DNA of 64,000 nt from Algoriphagus ornithinivorans (GCF_900115305.1 NZ_FOVW01000001.1:62001-126000), one strand, 5' to 3'; shown: positions 1-8,480, counted from the stretch's first letter. Notes: a model not told the origin generated them from the letters alone. A program made the numbers and translations.

Positions 1-2
1 AT

Positions 3-860
3 AATCAAATTCTAATTAATTTTTGTCCGACTGGAATGGTCCCACAAAAATCAATCACACCACATGTGCCAATTTCTCCCCAAGAAATAATAGAACAGAC
101 TCATGAAGCTTACGAGTTAGGTATTACTATTGCCCATTTGCATGCAAGGGATGAAGAGGGTATTCCTACTTATAAAAAGACAACTTATAGGGATATTTTT
201 GAGGGGGTAAGAAAGCATTGTCCGAAACTTATAATTTGTGGCAGTAGTTCAGGCAGGAATTTCAGCGAGTTTGAAAAAAGGTCTGAGGTAATAGAGCTTC
301 AGCCAGATATGTGTTCATTAACACTTTCTTCTTTAAATTTTTTGAAGCAAGCTTCAGTTAATGACCCAGATATGATAATTGCCTTAGCAGAAAAAATGGT
401 GGATAATGGTGTTGTTCCTGAATTGGAGTGCTTTGACTTAGGGATGATCAATTATGGAAAATATTTAATAAAAAAAGGCATATTAAAAGGACCCTTTTAT
501 TGGAATTTGCTTTTTGGAAATATTGCTGGTTTTCAACCAAGTTTAATCCAAATTGGAACAGCGATTCAGGAAATCCCTGAGAGTCATATTTTTTCTTTAG
601 GAGGACTGGGAGAACACCAATTGGCGGTTAATTCTATAGCTATTGCTCAAGGCTACGGTGTTAGGATAGGATTAGAGGATAATATTTGGTGGGATGAAAA
701 AAGAACACGCCACTGTACTAATTTAGAGCTGGTTAGGCGAATTCACGACTTAATGGTAATCCACGGAAGGGAACTTCTAACCTCAGAAACTTTGAGAAAA
801 ATAGGTTTTTTTAATAAAAAGAAATTGGAGAAAATTAATTTACCAGTTTCTTCCAATTAA
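3..860 (+). CDS. BKACE-family (DUF849) beta-keto acid cleavage enzyme, 5' end cut by window
   Basis: The family consists of Zn-dependent TIM-barrel enzymes that condense a beta-keto acid with acetyl-CoA and release acetoacetate or a related product; the founder is Kce of lysine fermentation. The frame is open from base 3, and the residues before the first ATG (at 36) fit the family N-terminus, so the true start probably lies only a few codons before the window. The H-L-H-A-R-D motif (about residues 46-48) matches the zinc histidines of Kce, and the Glu of GLEDN (about 226) the third ligand. It lies 6 bp before a glycosyltransferase and an acyltransferase gene, so it may serve a polysaccharide pathway rather than lysine fermentation. 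Family call is firm; substrate unknown. Confidence 0.85.
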   Translation, partial: NQILINFCPTGMVPQKSITPHVPISPQEIIEQTHEAYELGITIAHLHARDEEGIPTYKKTTYRDIFEGVRKHCPKLIICGSSSGRNFSEFEKRSEVIELQPDMCSLTLSSLNFLKQASVNDPDMIIALAEKMVDNGVVPELECFDLGMINYGKYLIKKGILKGPFYWNLLFGNIAGFQPSLIQIGTAIQEIPESHIFSLGGLGEHQLAVNSIAIAQGYGVRIGLEDNIWWDEKRTRHCTNLELVRRIHDLMVIHGRELLTSETLRKIGFFNKKKLEKINLPVSSN

Positions 861-866
861 TTAATA

Positions 867-1715
867 GTGGAATATTTAGGAGAAGAAAAACAAATTAACC
901 AACTAATCCCCCTTGTTTCGGTCTGTGTTCCTGCATTTCAGCATGAGCCTTTTATCGAAAAATGCCTTGAAAGTATCTTAAGACAGGAAACAAGTTTTGA
1001 TTATGAGATTTTGGTAGGAGAAGATTGTAGCACAGATCGAACGCGTGAAATCTGTATTGCCTTAGCTGATCGATACCCGAATAAAATTAGGTTGTTTCTA
1101 AGAGATGAGAAGGAAAAAGGCCGTAGGAAAGGAAAGTGGAAAGGAAAATACAACCATATGGCCCTTCATCGAGAAGCAAGAGGCAAATATGTTTGTATTT
1201 GTGATGGAGATGACTTTTGGACGGACCCAAAAAAGCTACAAATGCAAGTAGAGGTAATGGAAAAGTATCCGGATGCCTCGATATGTATCACCAATACCTT
1301 AATTGAGGGGGATGAGAAAGACCATATAATGGATCTCCCCTCAAATTTCACGATTTTTACACCTTCCCAATTACGCAAAAAAAACTATATGGGACATATA
1401 AGTAGTTGGATGATGAGGAATGAAATGGAGATTTTACATCAAAAGAAGGTTTTGGAAAAATCCTCCTATCTAGATATGCTCATTTTTACTTTTTACAAGA
1501 TTCGAGGAAATACCATCTTTATCCCAAAAGTTACTTCCTGCTATGTGAACAACCAAAGAGGAATTTTTAGGTCAGCTTCAAAAAAGAAGAACCATTTGGA
1601 AATGTATAGGATTAATTGGCTTCTATTTTACTATTTGCATAAAGACCCTATTCATTTTCTCCGGTCTTTGTTATATCAATTAAGAAGATATTATGTCAAC
1701 TTCATTAAGTCTTGA
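867..1715 (+). CDS. GT2-family glycosyltransferase
   Basis: A GT-A fold family 2 glycosyltransferase that would add a sugar from a nucleotide-sugar donor to a growing surface glycan at the cytoplasmic face of the inner membrane. The N-terminus has the typical VSVCVPAFQHEPFI strand and the E-D-C-S-T-D-R-T donor-binding segment (about 52-59). The metal-binding DxD is in CDGDDFW (about 113-115). No membrane segment is evident. The start is a GTG at 867, six bases after the preceding stop. The following acyltransferase begins 33 bases after its stop, so the three genes look like one operon. Acceptor and sugar cannot be told. Confidence 0.88.
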   Translation: MEYLGEEKQINQLIPLVSVCVPAFQHEPFIEKCLESILRQETSFDYEILVGEDCSTDRTREICIALADRYPNKIRLFLRDEKEKGRRKGKWKGKYNHMALHREARGKYVCICDGDDFWTDPKKLQMQVEVMEKYPDASICITNTLIEGDEKDHIMDLPSNFTIFTPSQLRKKNYMGHISSWMMRNEMEILHQKKVLEKSSYLDMLIFTFYKIRGNTIFIPKVTSCYVNNQRGIFRSASKKKNHLEMYRINWLLFYYLHKDPIHFLRSLLYQLRRYYVNFIKS

Positions 1716-1748
1716 AATAAATAATTTGATTTCTAAAGAAGGTTTGAT

Positions 1749-2408
1749 TTGGAACAGCTAATTATACTTGGTCATAGTAATGGAGGGATCCCGATTTTGA
1801 TTGATCAAGCCATAGAAGTGTTAGGAGTTGAAAAGTTTATAGTAATTAAAAACCTCGATCTACCTGATATTGAATTAGAAAAGTCCGAATTCTCAATAAG
1901 CTTTCTTTCTGAAAAGGATTTTGATTTCTCTAAAATAGGCTCTCGGTCAGTTCAATTTGGGGTTCATAATTGCCCTGCAAAAAAGATCCTTTTTGATCAT
2001 TTCAACAGCAAATATGGGATTGATAAATCAAGCTATATTAGTCTAATCCATCCCACTTCTTACATGGCGCAATCTGCAAAAGTTGGAACGGGAGCATTCG
2101 TCGAACCATTGACTGTTATTTCTTCTTTGGTTCAGTTAAAATTCGGAGTGACAATCAAACGTTCTGCATCCATAGGGCATCATTCTATCCTTCATGATTT
2201 TGTTTGCATTAACCCAGGTGCAGTTGTTTCTGGCTTTGTTGAGGTTGGGGAAGGAACAGTGATAGGTTCTGGTGCAGTGATTTCCAACAATATCAAAATA
2301 GGTAGTGGTAGCCTCATTGGCGCTGGAAGCGTAGTGACTAAAGATATTCCGGATGGAGTAATCGCCTTTGGAAATCCTTGCAAAGTAGTTCGAGAAAACC
2401 AAAACTGA
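1749..2408 (+). CDS. PglD/NeuD-like sugar O/N-acyltransferase (left-handed beta-helix)
   Basis: An acyltransferase of the sialic-acid O-acetyltransferase NeuD / PglD family, which acetylates an amino sugar or sialic-acid-like sugar with acetyl-CoA. The N-terminal half (1-80) begins with LIILGHSNGG, the small Rossmann-like domain of PglD; residues about 95-210 show hexapeptide repeats with the [LIV]-G-x-G-x rhythm (for example IGSGSLIGAGSVV), the trimeric left-handed beta-helix. The start is TTG at 1749, preceded by AAGAAGG about seven bases upstream. It closes the small polysaccharide-type unit at the left edge. A convergent tesA-like gene follows after 27 bp, with no clear hairpin terminator between them. 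Confidence 0.85.
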   Translation: MEQLIILGHSNGGIPILIDQAIEVLGVEKFIVIKNLDLPDIELEKSEFSISFLSEKDFDFSKIGSRSVQFGVHNCPAKKILFDHFNSKYGIDKSSYISLIHPTSYMAQSAKVGTGAFVEPLTVISSLVQLKFGVTIKRSASIGHHSILHDFVCINPGAVVSGFVEVGEGTVIGSGAVISNNIKIGSGSLIGAGSVVTKDIPDGVIAFGNPCKVVRENQN

Positions 2409-2435
2409 AATTCGTTTTACTTCCAGTTAAAGCAA

Positions 2436-3122
2436 TTAATCAATAATTGATTGAATAAAAGGCCATACTGTTTCAAATACTATTTGATGTCCTTCTTCGG
2501 TAGGGTGAATTCCATCTGGAAGATTCAAGTCTGGATTCCCGGCTACTCCTTCCAATAGGAATGGAATAAGGGTTACATTTTTTTCTTTGGCAACCGCAGG
2601 ATAGATTTCTTGAAATTCTTTAGTGTATTCCTGACCCATATTAGGTGGAATCTGCATGCCAGCGAGGATGATTTTGGTTTGAGGGTATTTTTCCCTGACC
2701 TTATCTATAATGGCATTTAAGTTACTCTTGGTCTCACTCAGTTGAATTCCTCTCAAACCGTCATTACCTCCAAGTTCCAGGATGAAGATATCAGGCTGAT
2801 CTTCCAAAAACCAATCTAATCTGCTTAGGCCTCCTGCGGTAGTTTCTCCACTCAGTCCTCCATTGATTACTTTATAATTTAGATTGAGACTATCTATCTG
2901 TTTTTGTACCAATCCGGCGAATGCATCTTCCTGGTCTATCCCATACCCAGCTGTCAGGCTGTTTCCAAAGAATAGAATGGTTTTTTTATCCTCTTGTTGC
3001 TGTTCTTTTTGAGATGATTCGATATCGTCCACCTTTTGAGTTTGTTTCGATTCCGAACAGGAGAAAAAGGCAAAGCTTCCAAAGGTTATAAAACTCAGGA
3101 ATAAGAAGTTTAATTTTTTCAT
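2436..3122 (-). CDS. tesA: SGNH-hydrolase lipoprotein, TesA-like arylesterase/lysophospholipase
   Basis: A GDSL/SGNH esterase that would hydrolyse acyl esters or thioesters in the periplasm. The first 22 residues form a lipoprotein signal ending in FAFFSC with Cys22, so it is probably membrane-anchored. All catalytic blocks are visible: GNSLTAG with nucleophile Ser55, the oxyanion Gly in GGLSGETT (about 88-95), GGND with Asn120, and DGIHP with Asp203 and His206. It is divergent from ybbA and ybbP, the same arrangement as E. coli tesA-ybbA-ybbP, which supports the family assignment. An acidic Glu/Gln-rich linker (about 30-46) separates the lipid anchor from the enzyme domain. Confidence 0.88.
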   Translation of the reverse strand: MKKLNFLFLSFITFGSFAFFSCSESKQTQKVDDIESSQKEQQQEDKKTILFFGNSLTAGYGIDQEDAFAGLVQKQIDSLNLNYKVINGGLSGETTAGGLSRLDWFLEDQPDIFILELGGNDGLRGIQLSETKSNLNAIIDKVREKYPQTKIILAGMQIPPNMGQEYTKEFQEIYPAVAKEKNVTLIPFLLEGVAGNPDLNLPDGIHPTEEGHQIVFETVWPFIQSIID

Positions 3123-3376
3123 AGATCAGTTTACTTGTTCTAATTAAGGCATTTCAAAGAAAAAAGTTCGCGCTAGCAAAGGAAAAACTACCCAAGGCTG
3201 ATAATTAAGCAGATTTTAACAGTTCGGAACCAAATATTACCAATCAGCAGTTTATCTCAAGTATATCCCTGCTTTTATTTTAACTTAGAAATCACTCTGT
3301 TAAAATCCATTTTAATTTAACAAAGGATCTTTTAGGATCGTTTTACTAGTTTATACCCGTTTCATCATCCAACTCT

Positions 3377-4054
3377 ATGACCATACTTTCAATTAAGAAT
3401 TTGAGTAAAACCTACCAAAGCGGAAGTCGAAAGCTGACTGTTTTGGACCAAGTAAATTTTGATATAAATTCCGGAGAAACCATCGCTATTGTTGGGCCAT
3501 CCGGCAGTGGAAAAACTACCTTATTAGGACTTTGTGCGGGTTTGGACTCCTCATCAACTGGATCTGTGGTTCTCAATGGAAAAGCTCTGGAAAGTCTTTC
3601 GGAAGATCAAAGAGCTGCTGTTAGAAGCCAAGACGTTGGTTTTATTTTTCAGAATTTTCAATTGTTGCCAACTCTAACAGCCTTGGAAAATGTAATGGTT
3701 CCTCTGGAGCTCAAAAAGCGAAAGGACGCCCGGGCTAAGGCAATGGAGCTGTTAGAAAAAGTAGGCTTAAAAGATCGTGCAACCCATTATCCTACGCAGC
3801 TATCAGGTGGTGAGCAGCAGCGGGTCTCAATCGCTAGGGCTTTTGCAAATGAACCTAAAATACTTTTCGCAGATGAGCCTACCGGAAACTTGGATACAGA
3901 AACAGGTGAGATGATAGAAAAGTTGATTTTTGATCTCAATACAGAAAAAGGTACCACTTTAGTTCTAGTGACTCACGATTTGGAACTTGCCGGAAAAACT
4001 CAGCGAATCATTCATATTAAGGGCGGAAAGATACAGGAGGATGCAAATGCCTGA
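3377..4054 (+). CDS. ybbA: ABC transporter ATP-binding protein, YbbA/LolD type
   Basis: The ATPase of a MacB/LolCDE-type ABC system that powers an FtsX-like permease, rather than import or export of small solutes. The nucleotide-binding elements are complete: Walker A GPSGSGKTT (40-48), Q-loop Q92, signature LSGGEQQR (142-149), Walker B ILFADEP (162-168) and the switch His200. Length (225 aa) is normal. Its 3' end overlaps the permease gene by 8 bp, so the two are translationally coupled. Together with the divergent esterase this reproduces the tesA-ybbAP neighbourhood. Involvement in lipoprotein or hydrophobic-substrate handling is a family-level inference. Confidence 0.9.
   Translation: MTILSIKNLSKTYQSGSRKLTVLDQVNFDINSGETIAIVGPSGSGKTTLLGLCAGLDSSSTGSVVLNGKALESLSEDQRAAVRSQDVGFIFQNFQLLPTLTALENVMVPLELKKRKDARAKAMELLEKVGLKDRATHYPTQLSGGEQQRVSIARAFANEPKILFADEPTGNLDTETGEMIEKLIFDLNTEKGTTLVLVTHDLELAGKTQRIIHIKGGKIQEDANA
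4035..4040 (+). promoter_or_regulatory. Strong Shine-Dalgarno deciding the ybbP start
   Basis: AGGAGG lies inside the last codons of ybbA, six bases before ATG 4047 and directly next to ATG 4041. The spacing favours 4047 as the ybbP start and argues against the longer frame that opens at 3987. A perfect AGGAGG stands out here because most genes in this window have no recognisable Shine-Dalgarno. Confidence 0.7.
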
Positions 4055-6572
4055 TTTTGGATGGATAGTTAAGATGGCTTTCCGGGATTTCCGGAAAAAC
4101 ATCTCCCGATTACTCTTGTTCGTTTCCTCCATCGTGGTTGGAATAGCGGCGCTTGTGGCTATTAGTTCTTTTGGAGAAAATCTTACCCAGGATATTGACA
4201 ATCAGGCCAAAGAGCTTTTGGGAGCTGATTTGGTTTTGGAAAATAGCAAGCCGATAGGTGATCAGCCGATTGATTCGATAGCAACTCAAACAGCTTCTGA
4301 AGTGAATTTTGCTTCCATGGTAGCCTTCCCTCAGACAGGTGCCAGCAGACTTACTCAGGTTAGAGCATTGGAAGGAGCTTTCCCCTTTTATGGATTTCTA
4401 GAAACTATTCCCGCAGAAGGAGATGCCGATTTTCGCTCTGGTGGGAAGAAAGCTCTGGTTGAAAAAACACTCATGGCGCAGTTCAACGCTGAAGTTGGCG
4501 ACTTGATTAAAATAGGAGAGGTAGAATTTGAGATTGCCGGCGAACTCCAAAAAGTACCCGGCCAAACTGGAATCACGGCTACCGTTGCTCCTGCTGTCTA
4601 TATTCCTCTGGAGTATTTGGAAGAAACAGGATTGGTTCAATATGGAAGTCGGGTCGAGTATAACCGGTATTTCCAGTTTACTGAAGGGACGGATGTAGAA
4701 GCACTGATTGAACCTTACAATGAACAATGGGAAATAGATCGTGTGGATGCGGATACTGTGGAGGACCGAAAAAGATCCACAGGAAGGTCTTTTGGTAATC
4801 TTTCCAACTTCCTTTCCTTAGTCGCATTTATTGCTCTTTTGCTGGGCTGTGTTGGTGTAGCCTCTGCTGTCAATGTGTTTGTTAAAGAGAAACTAGCTTC
4901 AGTGGCAGTTTTGAGATGTCTGGGAGTTTCCTCTAGGGATGTACTATATATCTATCTCTTTGAAATCAAAATCATGGGGCTAGTAGGAGCAATTTTGGGT
5001 GCTTTTTTAGGCACACTGCTTCAATTTGTACTTCCCGCAGTTTTTGCTGATTTTCTTCCTGTAGAGGTCACGGTCGGAGTCTCTTGGCTTTCAGTGGGAT
5101 TTGGGATAATCACGGGGCTTTTTGTTTCCGTGTTATTTGCTATGCTCCCTTTACTGAAAGTTCGAAATGTCTCTCCAATGGCAACATTAAGACCTGAAAC
5201 TGCAGATTCCGGGTTGTTGAAAGATCCTTTGAGATGGTTAGTGATAATTGGAATTCTACTTTTCATCTGGGGATTCAGTTTTTACCTGCTGAAGTCGGTG
5301 CAATTAGCCTTTGGTTTCTCGGGTTTTGTGGTCTTTGCTTTTGGGATTCTCTGGGCTGTAGGACAATTGATCATGTGGGCAGTACGGAAATTTCTACCGA
5401 TATCATTGAGATATACTTTAAGGCAAGCTTTAGCCAACCTTTATAGACCCAATAATCAGACTATATCTCTGATTGCTACTATAGGCTTGGGGACTGCTAT
5501 GATTAGTACCTTGTTTTTCCTACAAAACCAACTGTTAGAGGAAGCCAAGTTTGCCGATAAAGAAGATCAGCCCAATATGCTGATGTTTGACATTCAAACT
5601 CCCCAATTGGAGAATGTGAAAAGCAAACTGACTGACAGGGGTTTGAGGATTCTGCAGGATGTACCTATTGTGACAATGCAGCTCAATGAAATTAATGGGA
5701 TTGATAAGCAGGAAAACGAGGAATTGTCAGAGGAAGAAGATTATTCCAGATGGTTATACAATAGGGAGTTTAGAGTTACCTACAGGGATACCTTAATATC
5801 TTCTGAGACATTGGCGCAGGGGGAGTTAATCCCAACCGGAACTAGAGGAGATTCTATTTTTGTGAGTTTCGCCAAAGATTTTGCCGAAGGAAATAATCTG
5901 AAAATCGGGGATGAGATAGAATTCAACGTGCAGGGAAGACCCATAAAAACCTATATTGGGAGTTTCAGGGACGTGAAATTCAATCAGGTTTCTACCAATT
6001 TTCTGGTTTTATTCCCAACAGGAGTCCTGGAGCAAGCACCAAAATTCCATGTCATTATCACCAAAACCAAAAATGACAGGGAGTCAGCGGATGTACAAGC
6101 TGAGATTGTGAGAGAGTTTCCGAATATTTCGGTAATAAATCTGGGAGCTATTGTAGAAACCTTGGAAGATATTCTCAATAAAATCAGTTTTGTAATTCAG
6201 TTCATGGCTTTCTTTAGTATTGCTACGGGCATTTTGGTCTTGATTAGTTCACTAATCATCAGTAAGTATCAGCGGATGAGGGAGAGTATTCTTTTAAGGA
6301 CACTAGGAGCAAGTTCTTCCACTGTCCGAAAAATCAATACGATGGAATATTTCTTTTTGGGCTCCTTAGCCTCTCTATCAGGGATTATTTTATCCTTTGT
6401 CGCTACTTGGCTTTTAAGCTCCTTTGTTTTTGAAATGAGTTTCCGTCCTGCTTGGGGAGCTGGTCTGGTGCTATATTTGGCAATTACAGGATTGACCATC
6501 ATTCTTGGTTGGTTGAATGGTCGAAGAATCATCAACCAGCCTCCAATGGAGATATTGAGGGGGAATGGGTAA
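4047..6572 (+). CDS. ybbP: FtsX-like ABC permease, YbbP type
   Basis: The large membrane partner of the preceding ATPase (about 841 aa; E. coli YbbP is about 800). It has an N-terminal membrane helix (about residues 19-40), a long periplasmic domain, and two FtsX core blocks: three helices around 255-385 with the V-A-V-L-R-C-L-G coupling segment, then a second block near the C-terminus with the related SILLRTLGASS segment. Extra helices lie between (about 400-455). Such permeases act mechanically on the envelope, often for lipoproteins or lipid-like substrates; the substrate of YbbAP-like systems here is unknown. The start at 4047 is chosen from the AGGAGG site; the longer frame would overlap ybbA by 68 bp. 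Confidence 0.88.
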   Translation: MPDFGWIVKMAFRDFRKNISRLLLFVSSIVVGIAALVAISSFGENLTQDIDNQAKELLGADLVLENSKPIGDQPIDSIATQTASEVNFASMVAFPQTGASRLTQVRALEGAFPFYGFLETIPAEGDADFRSGGKKALVEKTLMAQFNAEVGDLIKIGEVEFEIAGELQKVPGQTGITATVAPAVYIPLEYLEETGLVQYGSRVEYNRYFQFTEGTDVEALIEPYNEQWEIDRVDADTVEDRKRSTGRSFGNLSNFLSLVAFIALLLGCVGVASAVNVFVKEKLASVAVLRCLGVSSRDVLYIYLFEIKIMGLVGAILGAFLGTLLQFVLPAVFADFLPVEVTVGVSWLSVGFGIITGLFVSVLFAMLPLLKVRNVSPMATLRPETADSGLLKDPLRWLVIIGILLFIWGFSFYLLKSVQLAFGFSGFVVFAFGILWAVGQLIMWAVRKFLPISLRYTLRQALANLYRPNNQTISLIATIGLGTAMISTLFFLQNQLLEEAKFADKEDQPNMLMFDIQTPQLENVKSKLTDRGLRILQDVPIVTMQLNEINGIDKQENEELSEEEDYSRWLYNREFRVTYRDTLISSETLAQGELIPTGTRGDSIFVSFAKDFAEGNNLKIGDEIEFNVQGRPIKTYIGSFRDVKFNQVSTNFLVLFPTGVLEQAPKFHVIITKTKNDRESADVQAEIVREFPNISVINLGAIVETLEDILNKISFVIQFMAFFSIATGILVLISSLIISKYQRMRESILLRTLGASSSTVRKINTMEYFFLGSLASLSGIILSFVATWLLSSFVFEMSFRPAWGAGLVLYLAITGLTIILGWLNGRRIINQPPMEILRGNG

Positions 6573-6591
6573 TAGTTTTTGATCAAAAGAA

Positions 6592-6625
6592 AAGCCTCTC
6601 AGACAAAATCTGAGAGGCTTTTTTT
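6592..6625. terminator. Bidirectional terminator between ybbP and tmRNA
   Basis: A 12-bp perfect stem (6592-6603 with 6609-6620) around a CAAAA loop is followed by T residues on the plus strand and an A/T-rich tract on the minus strand. It can end ybbP transcription rightward and ssrA transcription leftward. The right flank touches the CCA end of the tmRNA at 6625. Confidence 0.85.
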
Positions 6626-7027
6626 GGTGGAGCTGGCGAGATTCGAACTCGCGTCCAGATAAGGAAACACCGTACCGTCTACATGCTTAGTCACCGATTG
6701 GGTTTTCGACCAAACTATGCTGGGTGACACACCTGAGTTTGGCTTAGCGATTAGAACTTAAGCCTGCTTAATCGCATCGCAGGCCGCAGTCCAGTCAAGT
6801 CGACACCTCAATTCCATCCGGACCAGACAACGGATGGTGAGATGTGGCCGGGGAATCACTGTTTGTGACTCAACCCTTTAAGCGATCTATCCTAAAAGGT
6901 TAGATTAGGCAGCCATGGCGTAAGTATTTTCGCCATTTATGGTTCGTATGAATCTTTCAAGGCCGTACATACTCCAGCCTGCATGCAAGCCCGATCTTTA
7001 CACTTACTGTCAAAACCGGTCAGCCCC
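6625..7027 (-). ncRNA. ssrA: tmRNA (SsrA)
   Basis: Transfer-messenger RNA, which rescues stalled ribosomes with SmpB and adds a degradation tag. On the minus strand the 5' end GGGGCUG (7027-7021) pairs over 7 bp with CAGCUCC before the encoded ACCA. The 3' arm carries the T-arm with GUUCGAAUC, as in tRNA-Ala-like domains. Length is about 403 nt, and the tag reading frame lies at 6934-6905. The gene is convergent with ybbP, and its own promoter is recognisable at 7045-7074. The single-piece form is the usual one for Bacteroidota. Boundaries follow from the acceptor stem. Confidence 0.96.
6905..6934 (-). other. tmRNA tag peptide frame (GENTYAMAA)
   Basis: Within the tmRNA, the minus strand reads GGC GAA AAT ACT TAC GCC ATG GCT GCC TAA, giving GENTYAMAA and a stop. 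The family norm in Bacteroidota, from memory, is close to GENNYALAA, so Thr and Met replace Asn and Leu here. The A-A terminus recognised by ClpXP-type proteases is kept. The resume codon is inferred to be GGC by comparison with that form. Confidence 0.85.
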
Positions 7028-7044
7028 ATTTGCTATTGAGAAGA

Positions 7045-7074
7045 CAAAAGTAATCTAAATTTGGTTCCGTTCAA
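7045..7074 (-). promoter_or_regulatory. Bacteroidota-type promoter of ssrA
   Basis: On the minus strand TTG (7074-7072), 19 bases, then TACTTTTG (7052-7045) match the Bacteroidota consensus TTG-N17-23-TAnnTTTG. The mature tmRNA 5' end is 17 bases downstream, leaving a short 5' leader for RNase P to remove. Match is exact by eye; the start site is inferred. Confidence 0.65.
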
Positions 7075-7100
7075 CGGGAACTAGGTATTATGTAAGAAGG

Positions 7101-7200
7101 GGAGAATGGAAGCGAGAGATGAGAGACGAGAAGCGAGAGACGAGAAGTAAGAGATTAGACGTGGGACTATGGAGTTGGGAAACGAGATGCGAGAGGCCTA
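7101..7200. repeat. Purine-rich GAGA/ACGAG low-complexity repeat
   Basis: This intergenic stretch of about 100 bp is almost pure purine on the plus strand and made of degenerate GAGA, GCGAGA and GACGAGA words. The clearest unit is a 14-mer, GAGAGACGAGAAGC, directly repeated at 7121-7134 and 7135-7148 with one change. It sits between ssrA and dnaX, both transcribed away from it. No open frame or hairpin explains it. Confidence 0.7.
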
Positions 7201-7334
7201 GCTACTTTATCTTTCAATTTTAATTTTAAAATCATTCAATAAGATATTCTTCAATCTCAGTCCTTTATATAAAAACTTCAATTTTGCTCAAATTTGAAGA
7301 AGGCTGAATACAGAGATTTTTATATCTTGCGGTG

Positions 7335-8480
7335 ATGGAAAATTTCGTCGTTTCGGCAAGAAAATATAGACCGGCTAATTTTAAAAGTGTCGTGGGGCAA
7401 CAGCATATCACCACCACACTACAAAATGCGATCAAGAATAATCATCTTGCTCAGGCTTTCCTTTTCTGTGGACCTAGAGGGGTTGGTAAAACTACCTGTG
7501 CACGAATACTTGCCAAAACAATCAACTGCGAAAATAGAGAGGATGATCAAGAAGCCTGCGGAACCTGCGAATCCTGTGTTTCCTTCCAAAACAACTCTTC
7601 CTTCAACATATACGAGCTGGATGCGGCATCTAATAACTCGGTCGATGATATTCGAAATCTTGTAGATCAAGTTAGATATGCTCCTCAAAAAGGTCAATAC
7701 AAAGTCTATATAATTGATGAGGTTCACATGCTCTCCAATCAGGCCTTCAATGCATTTTTGAAGACTTTGGAGGAACCTCCTAAGTATGCTATTTTCATTT
7801 TAGCAACTACAGAAAAGCATAAAATCATTCCTACCATTCTCTCCCGCTGTCAGATTTTTGATTTCAATAGAATTCAAATCAAGCATATTGCGGATCATTT
7901 GAAGCATATCGCAGATAAAGAAAGTGTAAGCTATGAGGATGAGGCGCTTCGCCTGATCGCCACCAAGGCGGATGGGGCATTGAGAGATGCACTTTCCATA
8001 TTTGACCTGATCGTAACCTATTCGGCAGGTCAAAAAGTCACTTATAAAGAGACCATTTCTAACCTTCACATTCTGGATTACGACTACTATTTCAAAGTAG
8101 TGGATGCTTTATTAGAAGGAGATATTTCCCAGTCATTATTGATTTTTGATGAAATTCTTAAAAAAGGCTTCGATGGGCATAATTTCATCGTTGGTCTTTG
8201 CGAGCATTTCAGAGATTTGTTGGTAGTGAAAGATCCTGTGACTATAGATTTGATTGAAGTTTCCGAAAATGTCAAGGAGCGATACCTTCAACAAACCCAA
8301 GCAGCCAGTCAGTCTTTTTTACTTTCTGCTTTGAATGTTGCCAACCAATGTGACATTCATTATAAAACCAGTAAAAATCAGCGCCTTCATGTTGAGTTGG
8401 CTTTGATGAAAATGGCCAAATTACCTCAGGCATTGAACCTAGCTGCATTGGCAGTGGAGGAATCAAAAAAAAAAGCCTGA
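7335..8480 (+). CDS. dnaX: DNA polymerase III subunit gamma (zero-frame product of dnaX)
   Basis: The AAA+ clamp-loader subunit of the replicative DNA polymerase. Walker A GPRGVGKTT (46-54), four zinc-type cysteines (65, 75, 78, 81), Walker B VYIIDEVH (124-131) and the FLKTLEEPP segment (141-149) are all present. The ATG at 7335 follows an in-frame GTG at 7332 and gives the standard N-terminus. The zero frame stops at 8480, directly after a run of ten A residues. It yields a 381-residue protein with only the ATPase and collar domains, like gamma of E. coli. The tau extension lies in the minus-one frame and is listed separately. The reading is consistent with a deliberate two-product gene. Confidence 0.93.
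   Translation: MENFVVSARKYRPANFKSVVGQQHITTTLQNAIKNNHLAQAFLFCGPRGVGKTTCARILAKTINCENREDDQEACGTCESCVSFQNNSSFNIYELDAASNNSVDDIRNLVDQVRYAPQKGQYKVYIIDEVHMLSNQAFNAFLKTLEEPPKYAIFILATTEKHKIIPTILSRCQIFDFNRIQIKHIADHLKHIADKESVSYEDEALRLIATKADGALRDALSIFDLIVTYSAGQKVTYKETISNLHILDYDYYFKVVDALLEGDISQSLLIFDEILKKGFDGHNFIVGLCEHFRDLLVVKDPVTIDLIEVSENVKERYLQQTQAASQSFLLSALNVANQCDIHYKTSKNQRLHVELALMKMAKLPQALNLAALAVEESKKKA
8456..8477 (+). promoter_or_regulatory. Slippery A10 run in dnaX for gamma/tau production
   Basis: Ten consecutive A residues (8465-8474) follow codons GAA-TCA and precede GCC-TGA in the zero frame. Slipping back one base, or adding one A during transcription, opens the minus-one frame, which continues without a stop to 9061. 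A GGAGG at 8456-8460 lies five bases upstream, recalling the stimulatory internal Shine-Dalgarno of E. coli dnaX. I see no strong hairpin just downstream. Which mechanism operates (ribosomal or transcriptional slippage) cannot be settled from sequence. Confidence 0.75.

Noticed and set aside
36..860. ATG at 36 as the true start of the BKACE gene
   Set aside because: The residues encoded from base 3 to 35 fit the conserved family N-terminus, so the gene starts outside the window.
3987..4046. Longer N-terminus of the YbbP-like permease
   Set aside because: It would overlap ybbA by 68 bp; AGGAGG and family N-terminus support 4047.
7101..7200. CRISPR-like array
   Set aside because: Repeats are 14 bp, degenerate, without unique spacers, and no cas gene is near.
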